DNA of 64,000 nucleotides from Klebsiella quasivariicola (GTDB lineage Bacteria; Pseudomonadota; Gammaproteobacteria; Enterobacterales; Enterobacteriaceae), in contig NZ_CP022823.1 in assembly GCF_002269255.1 (NCBI RefSeq), forward strand, positions 1,674,001 to 1,738,000, given 5' to 3'. Positions within the stretch are counted from its first letter, which is position 1. Each line of letters begins with the position of its first letter. Both the position numbers and the translations under genes were made by a program. Shown one piece after another: positions 26,394 through 35,202 of the stretch. A model generated the notes under the pieces. It saw only the letters and a list, made by a program, of their open reading frames with translations, did not search any database and was not told the origin of the DNA.

Positions 26394-28028
26394 ATGAATA
26401 AAAAGATGGCCGTACCACGCTCACAGGCGGTTGGTCCCAACAGCACTCGGACCGACACCCGCCATGAGCAAGAGACGGATGTATTGTTGATTGGCGGCGG
26501 CATTATGAGCGCCACACTGGGAACCTGGCTGCAGGAGCTTGAGCCAGACTGGTCTATTACCATGGTTGAGCAGATGTCCAGCGTGGCAGAAGAGAGCTCA
26601 AACGGGTGGAACAATGCGGGTACCGGCCACGCGGCGCTGATGGAGCTGAACTATACGCCGCAGACCGCCAACGGCATCAATATCGACAAAGCGGTCGACA
26701 TCAACGAAGCCTTCCACATCTCGCGTCAGTTCTGGGCGCATCAGGTGACACGCGGCATCCTGAACAAACCAAAATCTTTTATTAACAGCGTGCCACACAT
26801 GAGCTTTGTGTGGGGCGAAGATAACGTCAATTTCCTGCGTGCGCGCTATGCGGCGCTACAGCAGAGCGAGTTGTTCCGCGGTATTCGCTATTCTGAAGAC
26901 CATCAGCAGATCAAAGCCTGGGCGCCGCTGGTGATGGAAGGCCGCGACCCGCTGCAAAAGGTGGCTGCCACTCGCACTGAAGTCGGGACTGACGTCAACT
27001 ATGGCGAAATCACCCGCCAGCTGATCGCCGGCCTGCAAACGCATGATAATTTCTCCCTGCAGCTGGGCACCGTGGTGCGTCGCTTCAAGCGTAACGCCGA
27101 CAAGAGCTGGACGGTCACTCTGGCGGATGCTGACAACCGTCGTCAAAAGCGAGTCATTAAAGCGAAATTTATCTTTATCGGCGCCGGCGGCGCGGCGCTG
27201 ACGCTGCTGCAAGAGACCGGCATTCCACAGGCCAAAGAGTATGCGGGCTTCCCGGTCGGCGGCCAGTTCCTGGTTTGTGAAAATCCGGAGGTGGTGAACC
27301 ACCATCTGGCGAAGGTTTACGGCCAGGCCGAAGTGGGGGCGCCACCGATGTCGGTGCCGCACATCGATACCCGTATTATCGACGGTAAACGCGTGGTGCT
27401 GTTCGGGCCATTCGCCACCTTCTCGACCCGCTTCCTGAAGAACGGTTCATTGTGGGACCTGCTGGCCTCGACGAATACCTCGAATATTCTGCCGATGCTC
27501 AACGTCGGCCTGGATAACTTCGATCTGGTGAAATACCTGATTAGTCAGGTGATGCAGAAAGATAAAGATCGTCTGGCCGCGCTATGTGAATACTATCCGG
27601 AAGCACGGAAAGAAGACTGGCGGTTGTGGCAGGCCGGTCAGCGCGTGCAGATCATCAAGCGCGATGCGAAGAAAGGTGGGGTACTACGTCTGGGCACGGA
27701 AGTGGTCAGCGATGACGAAGGCACTGTCGCCGCGCTGTTGGGCGCGTCGCCTGGCGCCTCCACCGCGGCGCCTATCATGCTGCAGCTGATGGAGAAAGTG
27801 TTCAAAGACAAAGTCAACTCGCCGGAATGGCAGGCCAAGCTGAAGGCGATTATTCCGACTTACGGTATCCGCCTTGATGGCAACCCGGTGGAGATCGAGA
27901 AAGCGCTGGCGTGGACCAGTGAAGTGCTGGAGCTGAAATATGAGCCAGCCGGGGCGATGGATGAGGCCCCGCAGGCGGAGCTTAAGCCGCTGAGCGGCGG
28001 CAAGCCGATGGCGGATATCGCGCTCTGA
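26394..28028 (+). CDS. mqo: Malate:quinone oxidoreductase
   Basis: Membrane-associated FAD enzyme that oxidises L-malate to oxaloacetate and reduces quinone, bypassing NAD malate dehydrogenase. The 544 residues include the FAD-binding VLLIGGGIMSATLGTWL near residue 25, ESSNGWNNAGTGH and the C-terminal GASPGASTAAPIML. The first 22 residues differ entirely from the signal-like N-terminus of K-12 Mqo, so any membrane attachment must differ. A GTAAGG ribosome binding site supports the ATG. Its neighbour is ecotin, as in E. coli. Confidence 0.95.
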   Translation: MNKKMAVPRSQAVGPNSTRTDTRHEQETDVLLIGGGIMSATLGTWLQELEPDWSITMVEQMSSVAEESSNGWNNAGTGHAALMELNYTPQTANGINIDKAVDINEAFHISRQFWAHQVTRGILNKPKSFINSVPHMSFVWGEDNVNFLRARYAALQQSELFRGIRYSEDHQQIKAWAPLVMEGRDPLQKVAATRTEVGTDVNYGEITRQLIAGLQTHDNFSLQLGTVVRRFKRNADKSWTVTLADADNRRQKRVIKAKFIFIGAGGAALTLLQETGIPQAKEYAGFPVGGQFLVCENPEVVNHHLAKVYGQAEVGAPPMSVPHIDTRIIDGKRVVLFGPFATFSTRFLKNGSLWDLLASTNTSNILPMLNVGLDNFDLVKYLISQVMQKDKDRLAALCEYYPEARKEDWRLWQAGQRVQIIKRDAKKGGVLRLGTEVVSDDEGTVAALLGASPGASTAAPIMLQLMEKVFKDKVNSPEWQAKLKAIIPTYGIRLDGNPVEIEKALAWTSEVLELKYEPAGAMDEAPQAELKPLSGGKPMADIAL

Positions 28029-28034
28029 CAAAAA

Positions 28035-28060
28035 CGGCAGCCTGCGGGCTGCCGTTTTTT
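28035..28060. terminator. Bidirectional terminator between mqo and eco
   Basis: An 8-bp perfect stem CGGCAGCC/GGCTGCCG with a 4-base loop is flanked by A residues on the left and six T residues on the right. It can therefore terminate both convergent genes. Confidence 0.9.
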
Positions 28061-28081
28061 ATTGTCGGTTGATGGTTTGCC

Positions 28082-28573
28082 TTAGCGGACGACGGCGTTA
28101 CCGATAATCTCGTCGGCGCGCCAGATGCGATATTTCACATCGACATTGGTCGGCGTGTATACCACGATCGGCAGTTTGCTGTTGTAACGCAGCATGGCGT
28201 CATCCCCGAGGCCGGCAGTGACAAATTTCTTCTCTTTTTTGCCGTCCGGGCAGGCCATCATGGTGGAGACCGGGCCGCTCAGCTTCTCAAAGACATAGTA
28301 GTCATAGCCCCAGCCTTCCAGGGTTTTACTTTCCAGTTCCCCGCCGAGACGATGATGGTTGCAGTCGACTTCCAGCGTCTGGCCGATCATCAGCTCAACC
28401 TTGAGCGCCGACTCATCCTGCTGCTGCGGCAACTGAATAACCTGACGCTTCATGCCTTTTTCCGCTTTCGGGAACGGCGCGACTTTTTCCAGCGGCTGGT
28501 CTGCGGCCAGAGCGCCGGCAGACATGCAGGCGGCGGTCAGCAGAGAAACGGCTAGCGTAGTGATTTTTTTCAC
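28082..28573 (-). CDS. eco: Ecotin, periplasmic serine protease inhibitor
   Basis: Homodimeric inhibitor of trypsin-fold proteases such as trypsin, chymotrypsin and neutrophil elastase. The 163-residue precursor has a signal peptide ending AGALA before ADQPLEKV. The reactive loop SGPVSTMMACP contains the P1 Met and a disulfide-forming Cys that pairs with the Cys of EVDCNHH. The start is GTG, supported by an AAGGATG ribosome binding site at good spacing and by no in-frame ATG nearby. Confidence 0.96.
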   Translation of the reverse strand: MKKITTLAVSLLTAACMSAGALAADQPLEKVAPFPKAEKGMKRQVIQLPQQQDESALKVELMIGQTLEVDCNHHRLGGELESKTLEGWGYDYYVFEKLSGPVSTMMACPDGKKEKKFVTAGLGDDAMLRYNSKLPIVVYTPTNVDVKYRIWRADEIIGNAVVR

Positions 28574-28722
28574 GGTTGATCATCCTTTATTTTCGTTCCT
28601 GACTGATACAGCCTATCATTGCTTTGCTGAATGTTAAGTTTTATTTACTAATTTTTTCAAAATGAATAGTGTTATGTACTGGCCAAACCTGGCGCCGCGG
28701 TAGCGCTGGCGGACCAGGGAAG

Positions 28723-29832
28723 CTATTCATTACGGCTATTTTTTGCTTCCTCAATAAACTCTTCGTCAATTTCATCCGTGTTGCCGGCGTGTTCCCGTCC
28801 CGACAGCAGGTTCCAGCAGGCGATAAACAAGGCGGCGATCAGCGGGCCGATCACAAAACCGTTGATACCGTAGATTTCCATGCCGCCGAGAGTGGCGATC
28901 AGGATCAGGTAGTCCGGCATCTTGGTATCCTTGCCCACCAGCAGCGGACGCAGAATGTTGTCCACCAGGCCAATCACAATCACAAAGAAGCCAACGATAA
29001 AGGCCCCCTGCCACAGCTGCCCGGTGGCGAAGAGATAAATCGCCGCCGGTACCCAGATAATGGCCGAGCCTACCGCCGGGATAAGCGACAGGAAGGCCAT
29101 CAGCGCCCCCCAGAGAATGCTGCCGTCCAGACCGGCAACCCAAAAGGCAAAGCCGCCCAGTGCCCCCTGCGCCAGCGCCACGGCGACGGTGCCTTTCACC
29201 GTCGCGCGAGCCACCGCGGCGAATTTTGCGAACAGGTGCTGCTTCACATAGCTCGATAGCGGCAGAGACTCAAGGATCAACAGCACCAGGTAAGGTCCAT
29301 CCTTCAGCAGGAAAAACAGCAGGTACAGCATAATGCCGAAGCTGACGGTGAAGCCAAAGGTCCCTTTACCAATCATAAAGGCGCTGCCCGCCAGGTATTG
29401 ACCCCCTTTCAAAGCGGCATCGGAGAGGTGCTGCTGGATCTGCTGTGCGCTATCGAGGTTATGCTCGGCCAGGAAGCTTCTGGCCCAGCCTGGGAGGTGG
29501 GCGAACAGGCTGGCGACCACCGTCGGGAACTGGGTGTCGTTATGCTGCAGTTTGCTGTATACCAGATTCAGCTCGTAGGCCAGTGACGACAGAATAATCG
29601 CCAGTGGTGTAAACACGATAAGACAGATAATGACGACGGTCATCAGGGCCGCGAGGCCATTGCGTTCGCCGAGGCGGGTACGGATCTTGTTTTTGACCGG
29701 ATTAAAAATCACCGCGAGGATTGCAGCCCAGAGGATGGCGGAATAATAGGGTGAGAGAACATCGAAAAAGGCCAGGGTCACAATAAAGACGATAAGGATG
29801 AAAAATCCTTTTGTAAGTCCATTAACTCTCAT
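28723..29832 (-). CDS. AI-2E family (PerM/YdiK-type) permease
   Basis: A 369-residue membrane protein with about eight hydrophobic segments in the AI-2E transporter layout: paired N-terminal helices, a middle amphipathic region (about 80-150), then LLFFLLKDGPYLV and the C-terminal conserved stretch LIPAVGSAIIWVPAAIY and GLVDNILRPLLVGKDTKMPDYLILIATLGG. Members have been linked to AI-2, sodium/proton or other efflux, so no substrate is claimed. The AGGAG ribosome binding site fits the ATG. The tail is acidic. It is not at this position in K-12 as far as I know. Confidence 0.85.
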   Translation of the reverse strand: MRVNGLTKGFFILIVFIVTLAFFDVLSPYYSAILWAAILAVIFNPVKNKIRTRLGERNGLAALMTVVIICLIVFTPLAIILSSLAYELNLVYSKLQHNDTQFPTVVASLFAHLPGWARSFLAEHNLDSAQQIQQHLSDAALKGGQYLAGSAFMIGKGTFGFTVSFGIMLYLLFFLLKDGPYLVLLILESLPLSSYVKQHLFAKFAAVARATVKGTVAVALAQGALGGFAFWVAGLDGSILWGALMAFLSLIPAVGSAIIWVPAAIYLFATGQLWQGAFIVGFFVIVIGLVDNILRPLLVGKDTKMPDYLILIATLGGMEIYGINGFVIGPLIAALFIACWNLLSGREHAGNTDEIDEEFIEEAKNSRNE

Positions 29833-29986
29833 GTTATCCGCTCCTGCTTATGAGTCATACATTCGAATAATAGATGCTACGACGTAATTTACCATCAGGA
29901 TAGTCGCACTCTTAACGATTAACGATGTGACGCAGAAAGGGGGAACCTCAGCGGGCGGGGGGACGGCAAACGTCAAAAACAGGCAT

Positions 29987-30012
29987 AAAAAAACCAGCCA
30001 TTAAGGCTGGTT
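29987..30012 (-). terminator. proL terminator
   Basis: On the tRNA strand an 8-bp stem AACCAGCC/GGCTGGTT with a 5-base loop is followed by seven U residues. It begins 14 bases after the tRNA 3' end. Confidence 0.92.
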
Positions 30013-30025
30013 TCTGTGGAGTTTT

Positions 30026-30102
30026 TGGTCGGCACGAGAGGATTTGAACCTCCGACCCCCGACACCCCATGACGGTGCGCTACCAGGCTGCGCTACGTGC
30101 CG
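30026..30102 (-). tRNA. proL: tRNA-Pro, anticodon GGG
   Basis: A 77-base cloverleaf with encoded CCA. The acceptor stem is CGGCACG/CGTGCCG; the D arm GCGCAGCCTGGTAGCGC, the anticodon loop ATGGGGT (GGG at 30066-30068) and the T arm GGAGG TTCAAAT CCTCT follow. It matches E. coli proL and lies in the same place, downstream of yejM. It decodes CCC and CCU. Confidence 0.97.
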
Positions 30103-30116
30103 ACGCGTGGGGAACA

Positions 30117-30144
30117 ATATTACCCGTTCCCCAGGCGAATGCAA
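30117..30144 (-). promoter_or_regulatory. proL promoter
   Basis: On the minus strand, -35 TTGCAT (30139-30144) and -10 TAATAT (30117-30122) are 16 bases apart. They are followed by a C-rich discriminator, placing the start a few bases before the mature tRNA 5' end. An inverted repeat (GGGGAAC/GTTCCCC) surrounds the -10 element. Confidence 0.65.
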
Positions 30145-30178
30145 GCGGGGGGCGCGCGATTGATTCATAATTAATCAA

Positions 30179-31939
30179 TCAGTTAGCGATAAAGCGTTTT
30201 TCATCGGTCAGGACCTGCAGCAACAGGCTGAGCTGCGGTTTCTGATCTTTGATTTTCTCACCGTCGCGGCTCCAGGTGGTGTAGGTGCCGTTATGGTTGA
30301 GGACCACGGTAATGGTCGGGGTGGTGATGGCCAGCGTATCGCCGTTGGCCGCGGTGACCCAGTTCCGACGTCGCGCGGCGCTGAACAGATCTTCACCCTG
30401 CGAGTACTCATTGGCCGGCGTCGAAACGTGAAGCAGACGCTGCATCAGCGTGGTCATCACATCTTTGTTATCGGTCAGGGTGGCAATTTCCTGCGCCGGC
30501 GTGCCCGGCCAGTGAATCACCAGCGGCACCTGCAGCTGCTCGCGCGACCAGTCAAAGCGATCGCTTTTCGCATTCAGCGCCTTGCCGTGGCCGCCGGTGA
30601 TGATCACCACCGTATTATCGAGCTTGCCGGCTTCACGCAGCGCGGTCAGCACACGATCGATCTGGGCGTCGACGTCACCTGCCGCCTTGCTGTAACGGCG
30701 GACAAAGCCCTGCTGCTGGCTGTCATCGAGGGTGGTGCCGTTGAGCGAGATCCACGAGAACCAGCGATTCTCATCCTGCGCGTAACGGTCCAGCCAGCCG
30801 ATCCATTGATTGGCCGTCTGCTCGTCGCTCTGGGTCTTCGCGCTCGGCAGCGAGAAGTCGGAGAGCAGCGCCTGGCGATACAGCGGGCTGCTAAAACCAT
30901 CGGAGGAGAACAGGCCCAACTGGTAGCCCTGCTGATTCAACGCTGTGATCAGCGCGGCGGGAATACGCGCCGACAGCACGCCGTCCATATAGCTTGGCGA
31001 AATACCGTAGAACAGGCCAAACAGGCCGCTGTCGGCGGTATTACCCGAGCTCATGTGCTGGGTAAAATTAACGTTTTCTTTGGCAAACGCCGCCACCGCC
31101 GGCATGGTCTTTTCAAACCGTGAATAGTTCAGGTTGTCGACGGTGATCAGCAGCACGTTGTAGCCCGCGCCAAGATCGCGGTAGCGCAGGTTGCTGAGCG
31201 GATACTGAACCGATACCGCCTCCGGCGCCCCTTGCTCCACCAGACGACGCTGATAATCCTGGGCGTCGAGCAGGCCATGTTTCTCAAGGAAACGGCGGGC
31301 GGTCATTGGATAAGAGAGCGGCAGGTTGGCCCGCTGCATGGTGATCGGGCGATAGAAATTCGCATCCGCCCAGATATAGACCAGATGGCTGCTAATAAAG
31401 GATAGAAAGAAGAACCAGGCGACCGGACGGGCATAGTGGCGGCGGCGCGTCAGGCTGCGCAGTTTTTGCCAGCTCCAGGTGGCGAAGAGCATCTCAATCA
31501 AAAAGATGACCGGGACGCTGATAAACATCAGCTGCCAGTCGCGCGCCATCTCATTCTGGTCAGGGTTGATGACCAGCTCCCAGACGACCGGGTTTAAATG
31601 AAGATGGAAGCGGGTAAAAACCTCGCTGTCTATCAGCAGCAGCGTCATCCCGGCGGTGGCAAGGATCACCGACAGGAAGCGCATCAGGCGCTGCGAGACC
31701 ACGATAAAGGTCAACGGAAAGAGGATTAGCACATAGCTGGTAAACACCAGAAAGCTGAAATGCCCGACGAGACTGACGTACGAAAAAAGTCGTCCGGCAA
31801 GCGTCGTCGGCCAGTCGGCGACAAAAAGATAGCGGCTGCCGAGCACCATGGCCAACAACATGTTGAACAGGGCGAACCAGTGCCCCCAGCTAACCATCTG
31901 GGAGACTTTTTCTCGGTAGGGCTGACGTAGAGTCACCAT
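30179..31939 (-). CDS. yejM: Inner-membrane regulator of LPS synthesis (PbgA/LapC)
   Basis: An essential-type 586-residue protein with five transmembrane helices (about residues 15-190) and a periplasmic sulfatase/alkaline-phosphatase-like domain (about 245-586). It senses periplasmic-leaflet LPS and protects LpxC from LapB/FtsH proteolysis, so matching LPS supply to demand. The linker SLTRRRHYARP between membrane and globular parts corresponds to the basic lipid A-binding segment. The metal-binding residues of true sulfatases are not intact (LLITVDNLNYSRFE), as is known for the family. It follows yejL by 18 bases, forming a yejL-yejM unit. Confidence 0.96.
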   Translation of the reverse strand: MVTLRQPYREKVSQMVSWGHWFALFNMLLAMVLGSRYLFVADWPTTLAGRLFSYVSLVGHFSFLVFTSYVLILFPLTFIVVSQRLMRFLSVILATAGMTLLLIDSEVFTRFHLHLNPVVWELVINPDQNEMARDWQLMFISVPVIFLIEMLFATWSWQKLRSLTRRRHYARPVAWFFFLSFISSHLVYIWADANFYRPITMQRANLPLSYPMTARRFLEKHGLLDAQDYQRRLVEQGAPEAVSVQYPLSNLRYRDLGAGYNVLLITVDNLNYSRFEKTMPAVAAFAKENVNFTQHMSSGNTADSGLFGLFYGISPSYMDGVLSARIPAALITALNQQGYQLGLFSSDGFSSPLYRQALLSDFSLPSAKTQSDEQTANQWIGWLDRYAQDENRWFSWISLNGTTLDDSQQQGFVRRYSKAAGDVDAQIDRVLTALREAGKLDNTVVIITGGHGKALNAKSDRFDWSREQLQVPLVIHWPGTPAQEIATLTDNKDVMTTLMQRLLHVSTPANEYSQGEDLFSAARRRNWVTAANGDTLAITTPTITVVLNHNGTYTTWSRDGEKIKDQKPQLSLLLQVLTDEKRFIAN

Positions 31940-31957
31940 ATACTGTTGCTGTTATCC

Positions 31958-32185
31958 TTAATGCGCTGGATCGTCGTTAATCGAAGATTGCAAAGCCTGC
32001 GCGAAAGAACGGGCGATGGCCTGACGCTGCGCCGGCGCGACGCTACTGTTGATCAGGTTGGTCACCATATTGCCTAACACCATCAGTGAAAGGTCAACCG
32101 GGGCTTTGTGTGATTCCAGGACGTTCGTCAGCTCGCTGAGCAACTGTTCGACCTGTTGATCGCTATAGCGGGAAATTTGCGGCAT
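31958..32185 (-). CDS. yejL: YejL family protein (UPF0352)
   Basis: A 75-residue conserved small protein, MPQISRYSDQQVEQLLSELTNV at the start and SFAQALQSSIND near the end, matching E. coli YejL in length and sequence. The start at 32183-32185 gives the family length; an in-frame upstream start would add 47 residues reading back into the yejK promoter. The function is unknown. It is cotranscribed with yejM and divergent from yejK. Confidence 0.93.
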   Translation of the reverse strand: MPQISRYSDQQVEQLLSELTNVLESHKAPVDLSLMVLGNMVTNLINSSVAPAQRQAIARSFAQALQSSINDDPAH

Positions 32186-32371
32186 AAACTCAAAATCTGT
32201 TTGTTCGTGAAAGGGCAACATATTACCGTAGCAGCAGCTTTTTTTCCGCATTTTTTCGCCGCGGCGCAAAAGCGTACCGATCGTCGTTGATGACGGCGAA
32301 ATGGGTCGCGCCAGTTGCGTCAGCAACCCGGCGGTGGTTGAATACCGCCCGGTCTAAAAGGAGAGTTTAAC

Positions 32372-33379
32372 ATGAGTCTGGATATCGACCAGATTGCCCT
32401 GCATCAGTTAATCAAACGTGATGAACAAAATCTGGAGCTGGTGCTGCGCGAGTCACTGCTGGAGCCGAACGCCACGGTTGTCGAGATGATGGCTGAACTG
32501 CACCGGGTCTATAGCGCCAAAAGCAAAGCCTATGGCCTGTTCAATGAAGAGAGCGAACTGGCGCAGGCGCTGCGCCTGCAGCGTCAGGGCGAAGAAGCGT
32601 TTCTGGCGTTCAGCCGCGCGGCCACGGGTCGCCTGCGCGATGAGCTGGCGAAATACCCGTTCGCTGAAGGGGGCATTGTGCTCTTCTGCCAGTATCGTTA
32701 CCTGGCGGTCGAATATCTGCTGGTGGCGGTGCTCAATAACCTGAGCAGTATGCGCGTCAATGAAGAGCTGGATATCCGCTCGACCCATTATCTGGATATT
32801 AACCATGCCGATATCGTCGCGCGCATCGATCTCACCGAGTGGGAAACCAACCCGGAATCGACCCGCTACCTGACCTTCCTCAAGGGGCGAGTAGGGCGCA
32901 AAGTGGCCGATTTCTTTATGGATTTCCTCGGTGCCAGCGAAGGCCTCAACGCCAAAGCGCAGAACCGTGGCCTGCTGCAGGCGGTGGACGATTTTGCCGC
33001 CGATGCGCAGCTTGATAAATCCGAGCGGCAAAATGTACGTCAGCAGGTCTACGCATACTGCAACGAACAGCTGCAGGCCGGGGAAGAGATTGAACTGGAG
33101 TCGCTGTCCAAAGAGCTTGCCGGCGTCAGCGAAAAAAGTTTTCAGGAATTCACCGCCGAGCAGGGCTATGAGCTGGAAGAGAGCTTCCCGGCGGATCGCA
33201 GCACCTTACGTCAGCTGACTAAGTTTGCCGGCAGCGGCGGCGGATTGACCATTAACTTCGACGCGATGCTGTTAGGTGAACGCGTATTCTGGGATCCCGC
33301 CACCGATACCCTGACCATCAAGGGTACCCCGCCGAATCTGCGCGACCAGCTGCAGCGCCGGACGTCCGGCGGCAACTAA
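32372..33379 (+). CDS. yejK: Nucleoid-associated protein YejK (NdpA)
   Basis: A 335-residue soluble protein, the same length as E. coli YejK. The family binds DNA, is found in the nucleoid fraction and interacts with topoisomerase IV and gyrase components. Recognised segments are MSLDIDQIALHQLIKRDEQNLELVLR and LTINFDAMLLGERVFWDP. A strong AAAAGGAG ribosome binding site precedes the ATG. It is divergent from yejL. Confidence 0.95.
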   Translation: MSLDIDQIALHQLIKRDEQNLELVLRESLLEPNATVVEMMAELHRVYSAKSKAYGLFNEESELAQALRLQRQGEEAFLAFSRAATGRLRDELAKYPFAEGGIVLFCQYRYLAVEYLLVAVLNNLSSMRVNEELDIRSTHYLDINHADIVARIDLTEWETNPESTRYLTFLKGRVGRKVADFFMDFLGASEGLNAKAQNRGLLQAVDDFAADAQLDKSERQNVRQQVYAYCNEQLQAGEEIELESLSKELAGVSEKSFQEFTAEQGYELEESFPADRSTLRQLTKFAGSGGGLTINFDAMLLGERVFWDPATDTLTIKGTPPNLRDQLQRRTSGGN

Positions 33380-33404
33380 GCGCCGCACTTCGTCGACGCT
33401 ACCG

Positions 33405-34160
33405 CTAAACCGGGATAATCTCCACGCCGCTCTGCACCAGCTGCTGGCGCAGCGCGGCGTCAGGTTCCCCATCGACGATAAGCGTACTGGCGAGGCTCAG
33501 CTCGCCGATGGCAAAGGCCGACGCGGCGTTGAGCTTCTCCCGGGAGGCCATCACCACGGTTTCTGCGGCTCTGGCCGCCAGCGCACGTTTGATACCCGCC
33601 TCTTCATAATCACCGGTGGTGAACCCCGCCCGCGGGTGGACGCCGGTCACCCCCATAAAGAACAGATCGGCATTGATCCGCGCCATGCTCGCCAGCGTCT
33701 CGGCGCCGACGGCGACAACCGAATGTTTAAACACTTTGCCCCCGAGCAGGATCACCTCGATTCGCGGGTGGTCCACCAGCGCCACGGCAATGCCGGGGCT
33801 GTGGGTGACCACCGTGCAGCTGAGATCGGCAGGTAAAAAGCCGATCAGCGCTGCGGTGGTGGTACCGCCATCGACAATCACCACCTGTCCTGGCTGGATC
33901 AGGGCGGCGGCGGCGCGGGCCACCGCCTGCTTTGAGGCAATCTGCACGTTTTTGCGCGTTTCAATTGGCGCAATGGCGGCGGATACCGGCAATGCCCCGC
34001 CGTGGACCCGCTGCAGTTTTCCCTCCGCCGCCAGCTCGCGCAGATCGCGGCGAATGGAGTCCTCGGAAACGTTAAACCGCTGGCTTAACTCTCCGGACAT
34101 CACCTGTTTTTCCTCGGCGAGGATCTGGAGGATCTGCTGTTTTCTCTGACTGGCGAGCAT
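33405..34160 (-). CDS. DeoR-family transcriptional regulator
   Basis: A 251-residue protein with an N-terminal DeoR helix-turn-helix (RKQQILQILAEEKQVMSGELSQRFNVSEDSIRRDLREL) and the sugar-phosphate-sensing DeoRC domain (about 75-235), with DGGTTTAAL and LGGKVFKHSVVAVG. Members usually repress sugar or nucleotide catabolism and are released by a phosphorylated intermediate. It is divergent from the Nudix gene 82 bases away, which is its likely target (inference). The AAGGAAA ribosome binding site supports the start. Confidence 0.87.
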   Translation of the reverse strand: MLASQRKQQILQILAEEKQVMSGELSQRFNVSEDSIRRDLRELAAEGKLQRVHGGALPVSAAIAPIETRKNVQIASKQAVARAAAALIQPGQVVIVDGGTTTAALIGFLPADLSCTVVTHSPGIAVALVDHPRIEVILLGGKVFKHSVVAVGAETLASMARINADLFFMGVTGVHPRAGFTTGDYEEAGIKRALAARAAETVVMASREKLNAASAFAIGELSLASTLIVDGEPDAALRQQLVQSGVEIIPV

Positions 34161-34241
34161 CGGTTTTCCTTCTCGGGTGATCTTGTTTCTGCACGATTAT
34201 GCATGTTATGGTGCCTGCTGTCACCTTAAAGGGGAAATAAC

Positions 34242-34838
34242 ATGCAAACACACGCACCGCACGTCCGCCACGTTCGCGAGACGCTGCTCTCTGACAACTG
34301 GTACACCCTGAAAAAATACACCTTCGAACTGCTGCGACGGGACGGTCGCTGGCAGGAACAGAGCCGGGAGGCCTATGACCGGGGCAACGGCGCGGTCATT
34401 TTACTTTACAACCGGGAAAAGCGGACGGTGGTCCTCACCCGCCAGTTCCGTTTTCCGGTGTTTACTCATGGTCACGACGGATATCTCATTGAGGCGGCCG
34501 CCGGGCTGCTGGATAACGCCTCGCCGGAAGCGCGGATCGTTGCCGAAGCGGAAGAGGAGACCGGTTTTCGCGTGACGCGCGTCGAGCCCGTCTTCACCGT
34601 CTTTATGAGTCCCGGCTCCGTCACCGAAAAACTCTACTTTTTTATCGCCGAATATCAGGCTGATGACCGGCAGGGCGACGGCGGCGGGCTGGCGGCGGAA
34701 GGTGAGGACATTGAAGTGCTGGAGTGGCCGCTGGCGCGGGCGCTGCAGGCCATTCGCGATGGCGAGATCATGGATGCTAAAACGATAATGCTGTTGCAGC
34801 ATCTGGCACTAAATGCCGATACGCTCCTCGCCGGTTAA
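34242..34838 (+). CDS. NudK-like Nudix hydrolase
   Basis: A 198-residue protein resembling E. coli NudK, the GDP-mannose hydrolase, across its length: LLSDNWYTLKKYTFELLRRDG, EAYDRGNGAVILLYN, LTRQFRFPVF, MSPGSVTEKLYFFIAEY and DIEVLEWPLARAL. The Nudix core EAEEETGF supplies the metal-binding EExG. Compared with NudK, the upstream acidic residue and the basic residue that precedes it are Ser and Ala, so the box is partly degenerate. It may hydrolyse a sugar nucleotide or related diphosphate. A GGGGAA ribosome binding site fits the ATG. It may be controlled by the divergent DeoR protein. Confidence 0.85.
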   Translation: MQTHAPHVRHVRETLLSDNWYTLKKYTFELLRRDGRWQEQSREAYDRGNGAVILLYNREKRTVVLTRQFRFPVFTHGHDGYLIEAAAGLLDNASPEARIVAEAEEETGFRVTRVEPVFTVFMSPGSVTEKLYFFIAEYQADDRQGDGGGLAAEGEDIEVLEWPLARALQAIRDGEIMDAKTIMLLQHLALNADTLLAG

Positions 34839-34863
34839 GGTCGTGGGCGGCGCAGATAACAAA

Positions 34864-34891
34864 ACGCCCCGGAGCCAAAGACCCCGGGGCG
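34864..34891 (-). terminator. rplY terminator
   Basis: An 8-bp stem CGCCCCGG/CCGGGGCG (34865-34872/34884-34891) is followed on the minus strand by four U residues. It lies 26 bases after the rplY stop. Confidence 0.75.
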
Positions 34892-34917
34892 CTTGCCATA
34901 CAACTTGTTAGCGGCGA

Positions 34918-35202
34918 TTACGCGCGAACGAAGTCGATGTGAGTCAGTTTCGGCTTGAACGCGTGACGCTGAACAGCCTGAACTTTGACTTTTTCTTCTT
35001 TGCCATCAACAACCAGGGTCAGAACTTCGCCGTAGAACTCAGCTTTGTCCTGCATGTTCCATACTTTGTCGTGGTCCAGTTCGATAGCAACCGGAGCAGC
35101 TTCGCCACCGTAGATGATTGCCGGGAACTTGTTAGCTGCGCGCAGGCGGCGGCTCGCACCCTTACCCTGCTCTTTACGTACTTCTGCGTTGATAGTAAAC
35201 AT
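34918..35202 (-). CDS. rplY: 50S ribosomal protein L25
   Basis: The 94-residue short form of L25/Ctc, which binds 5S rRNA in the large subunit. The sequence MFTINAEVRKEQGKGASRRLRAANKFPAII through HIDFVRA matches E. coli nearly residue for residue. The start at 35200-35202 gives the family length; a longer in-frame reading (39 codons) has no family support. It is monocistronic with its own terminator. Confidence 0.97.
   Translation of the reverse strand: MFTINAEVRKEQGKGASRRLRAANKFPAIIYGGEAAPVAIELDHDKVWNMQDKAEFYGEVLTLVVDGKEEKVKVQAVQRHAFKPKLTHIDFVRA

Noticed and set aside
30108..30133. Hairpin just upstream of proL as a possible attenuator or yejM terminator.
   Set aside because: It contains the -10 element of a good promoter (TTGCAT-16-TAATAT) and has no T tract, so it is better explained as part of the proL promoter.
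32186..32326. N-terminal extension of YejL by 47 residues.
   Set aside because: The extension contains a cysteine-rich, unconserved stretch read from the divergent promoter region; the 75-residue form matches the family.
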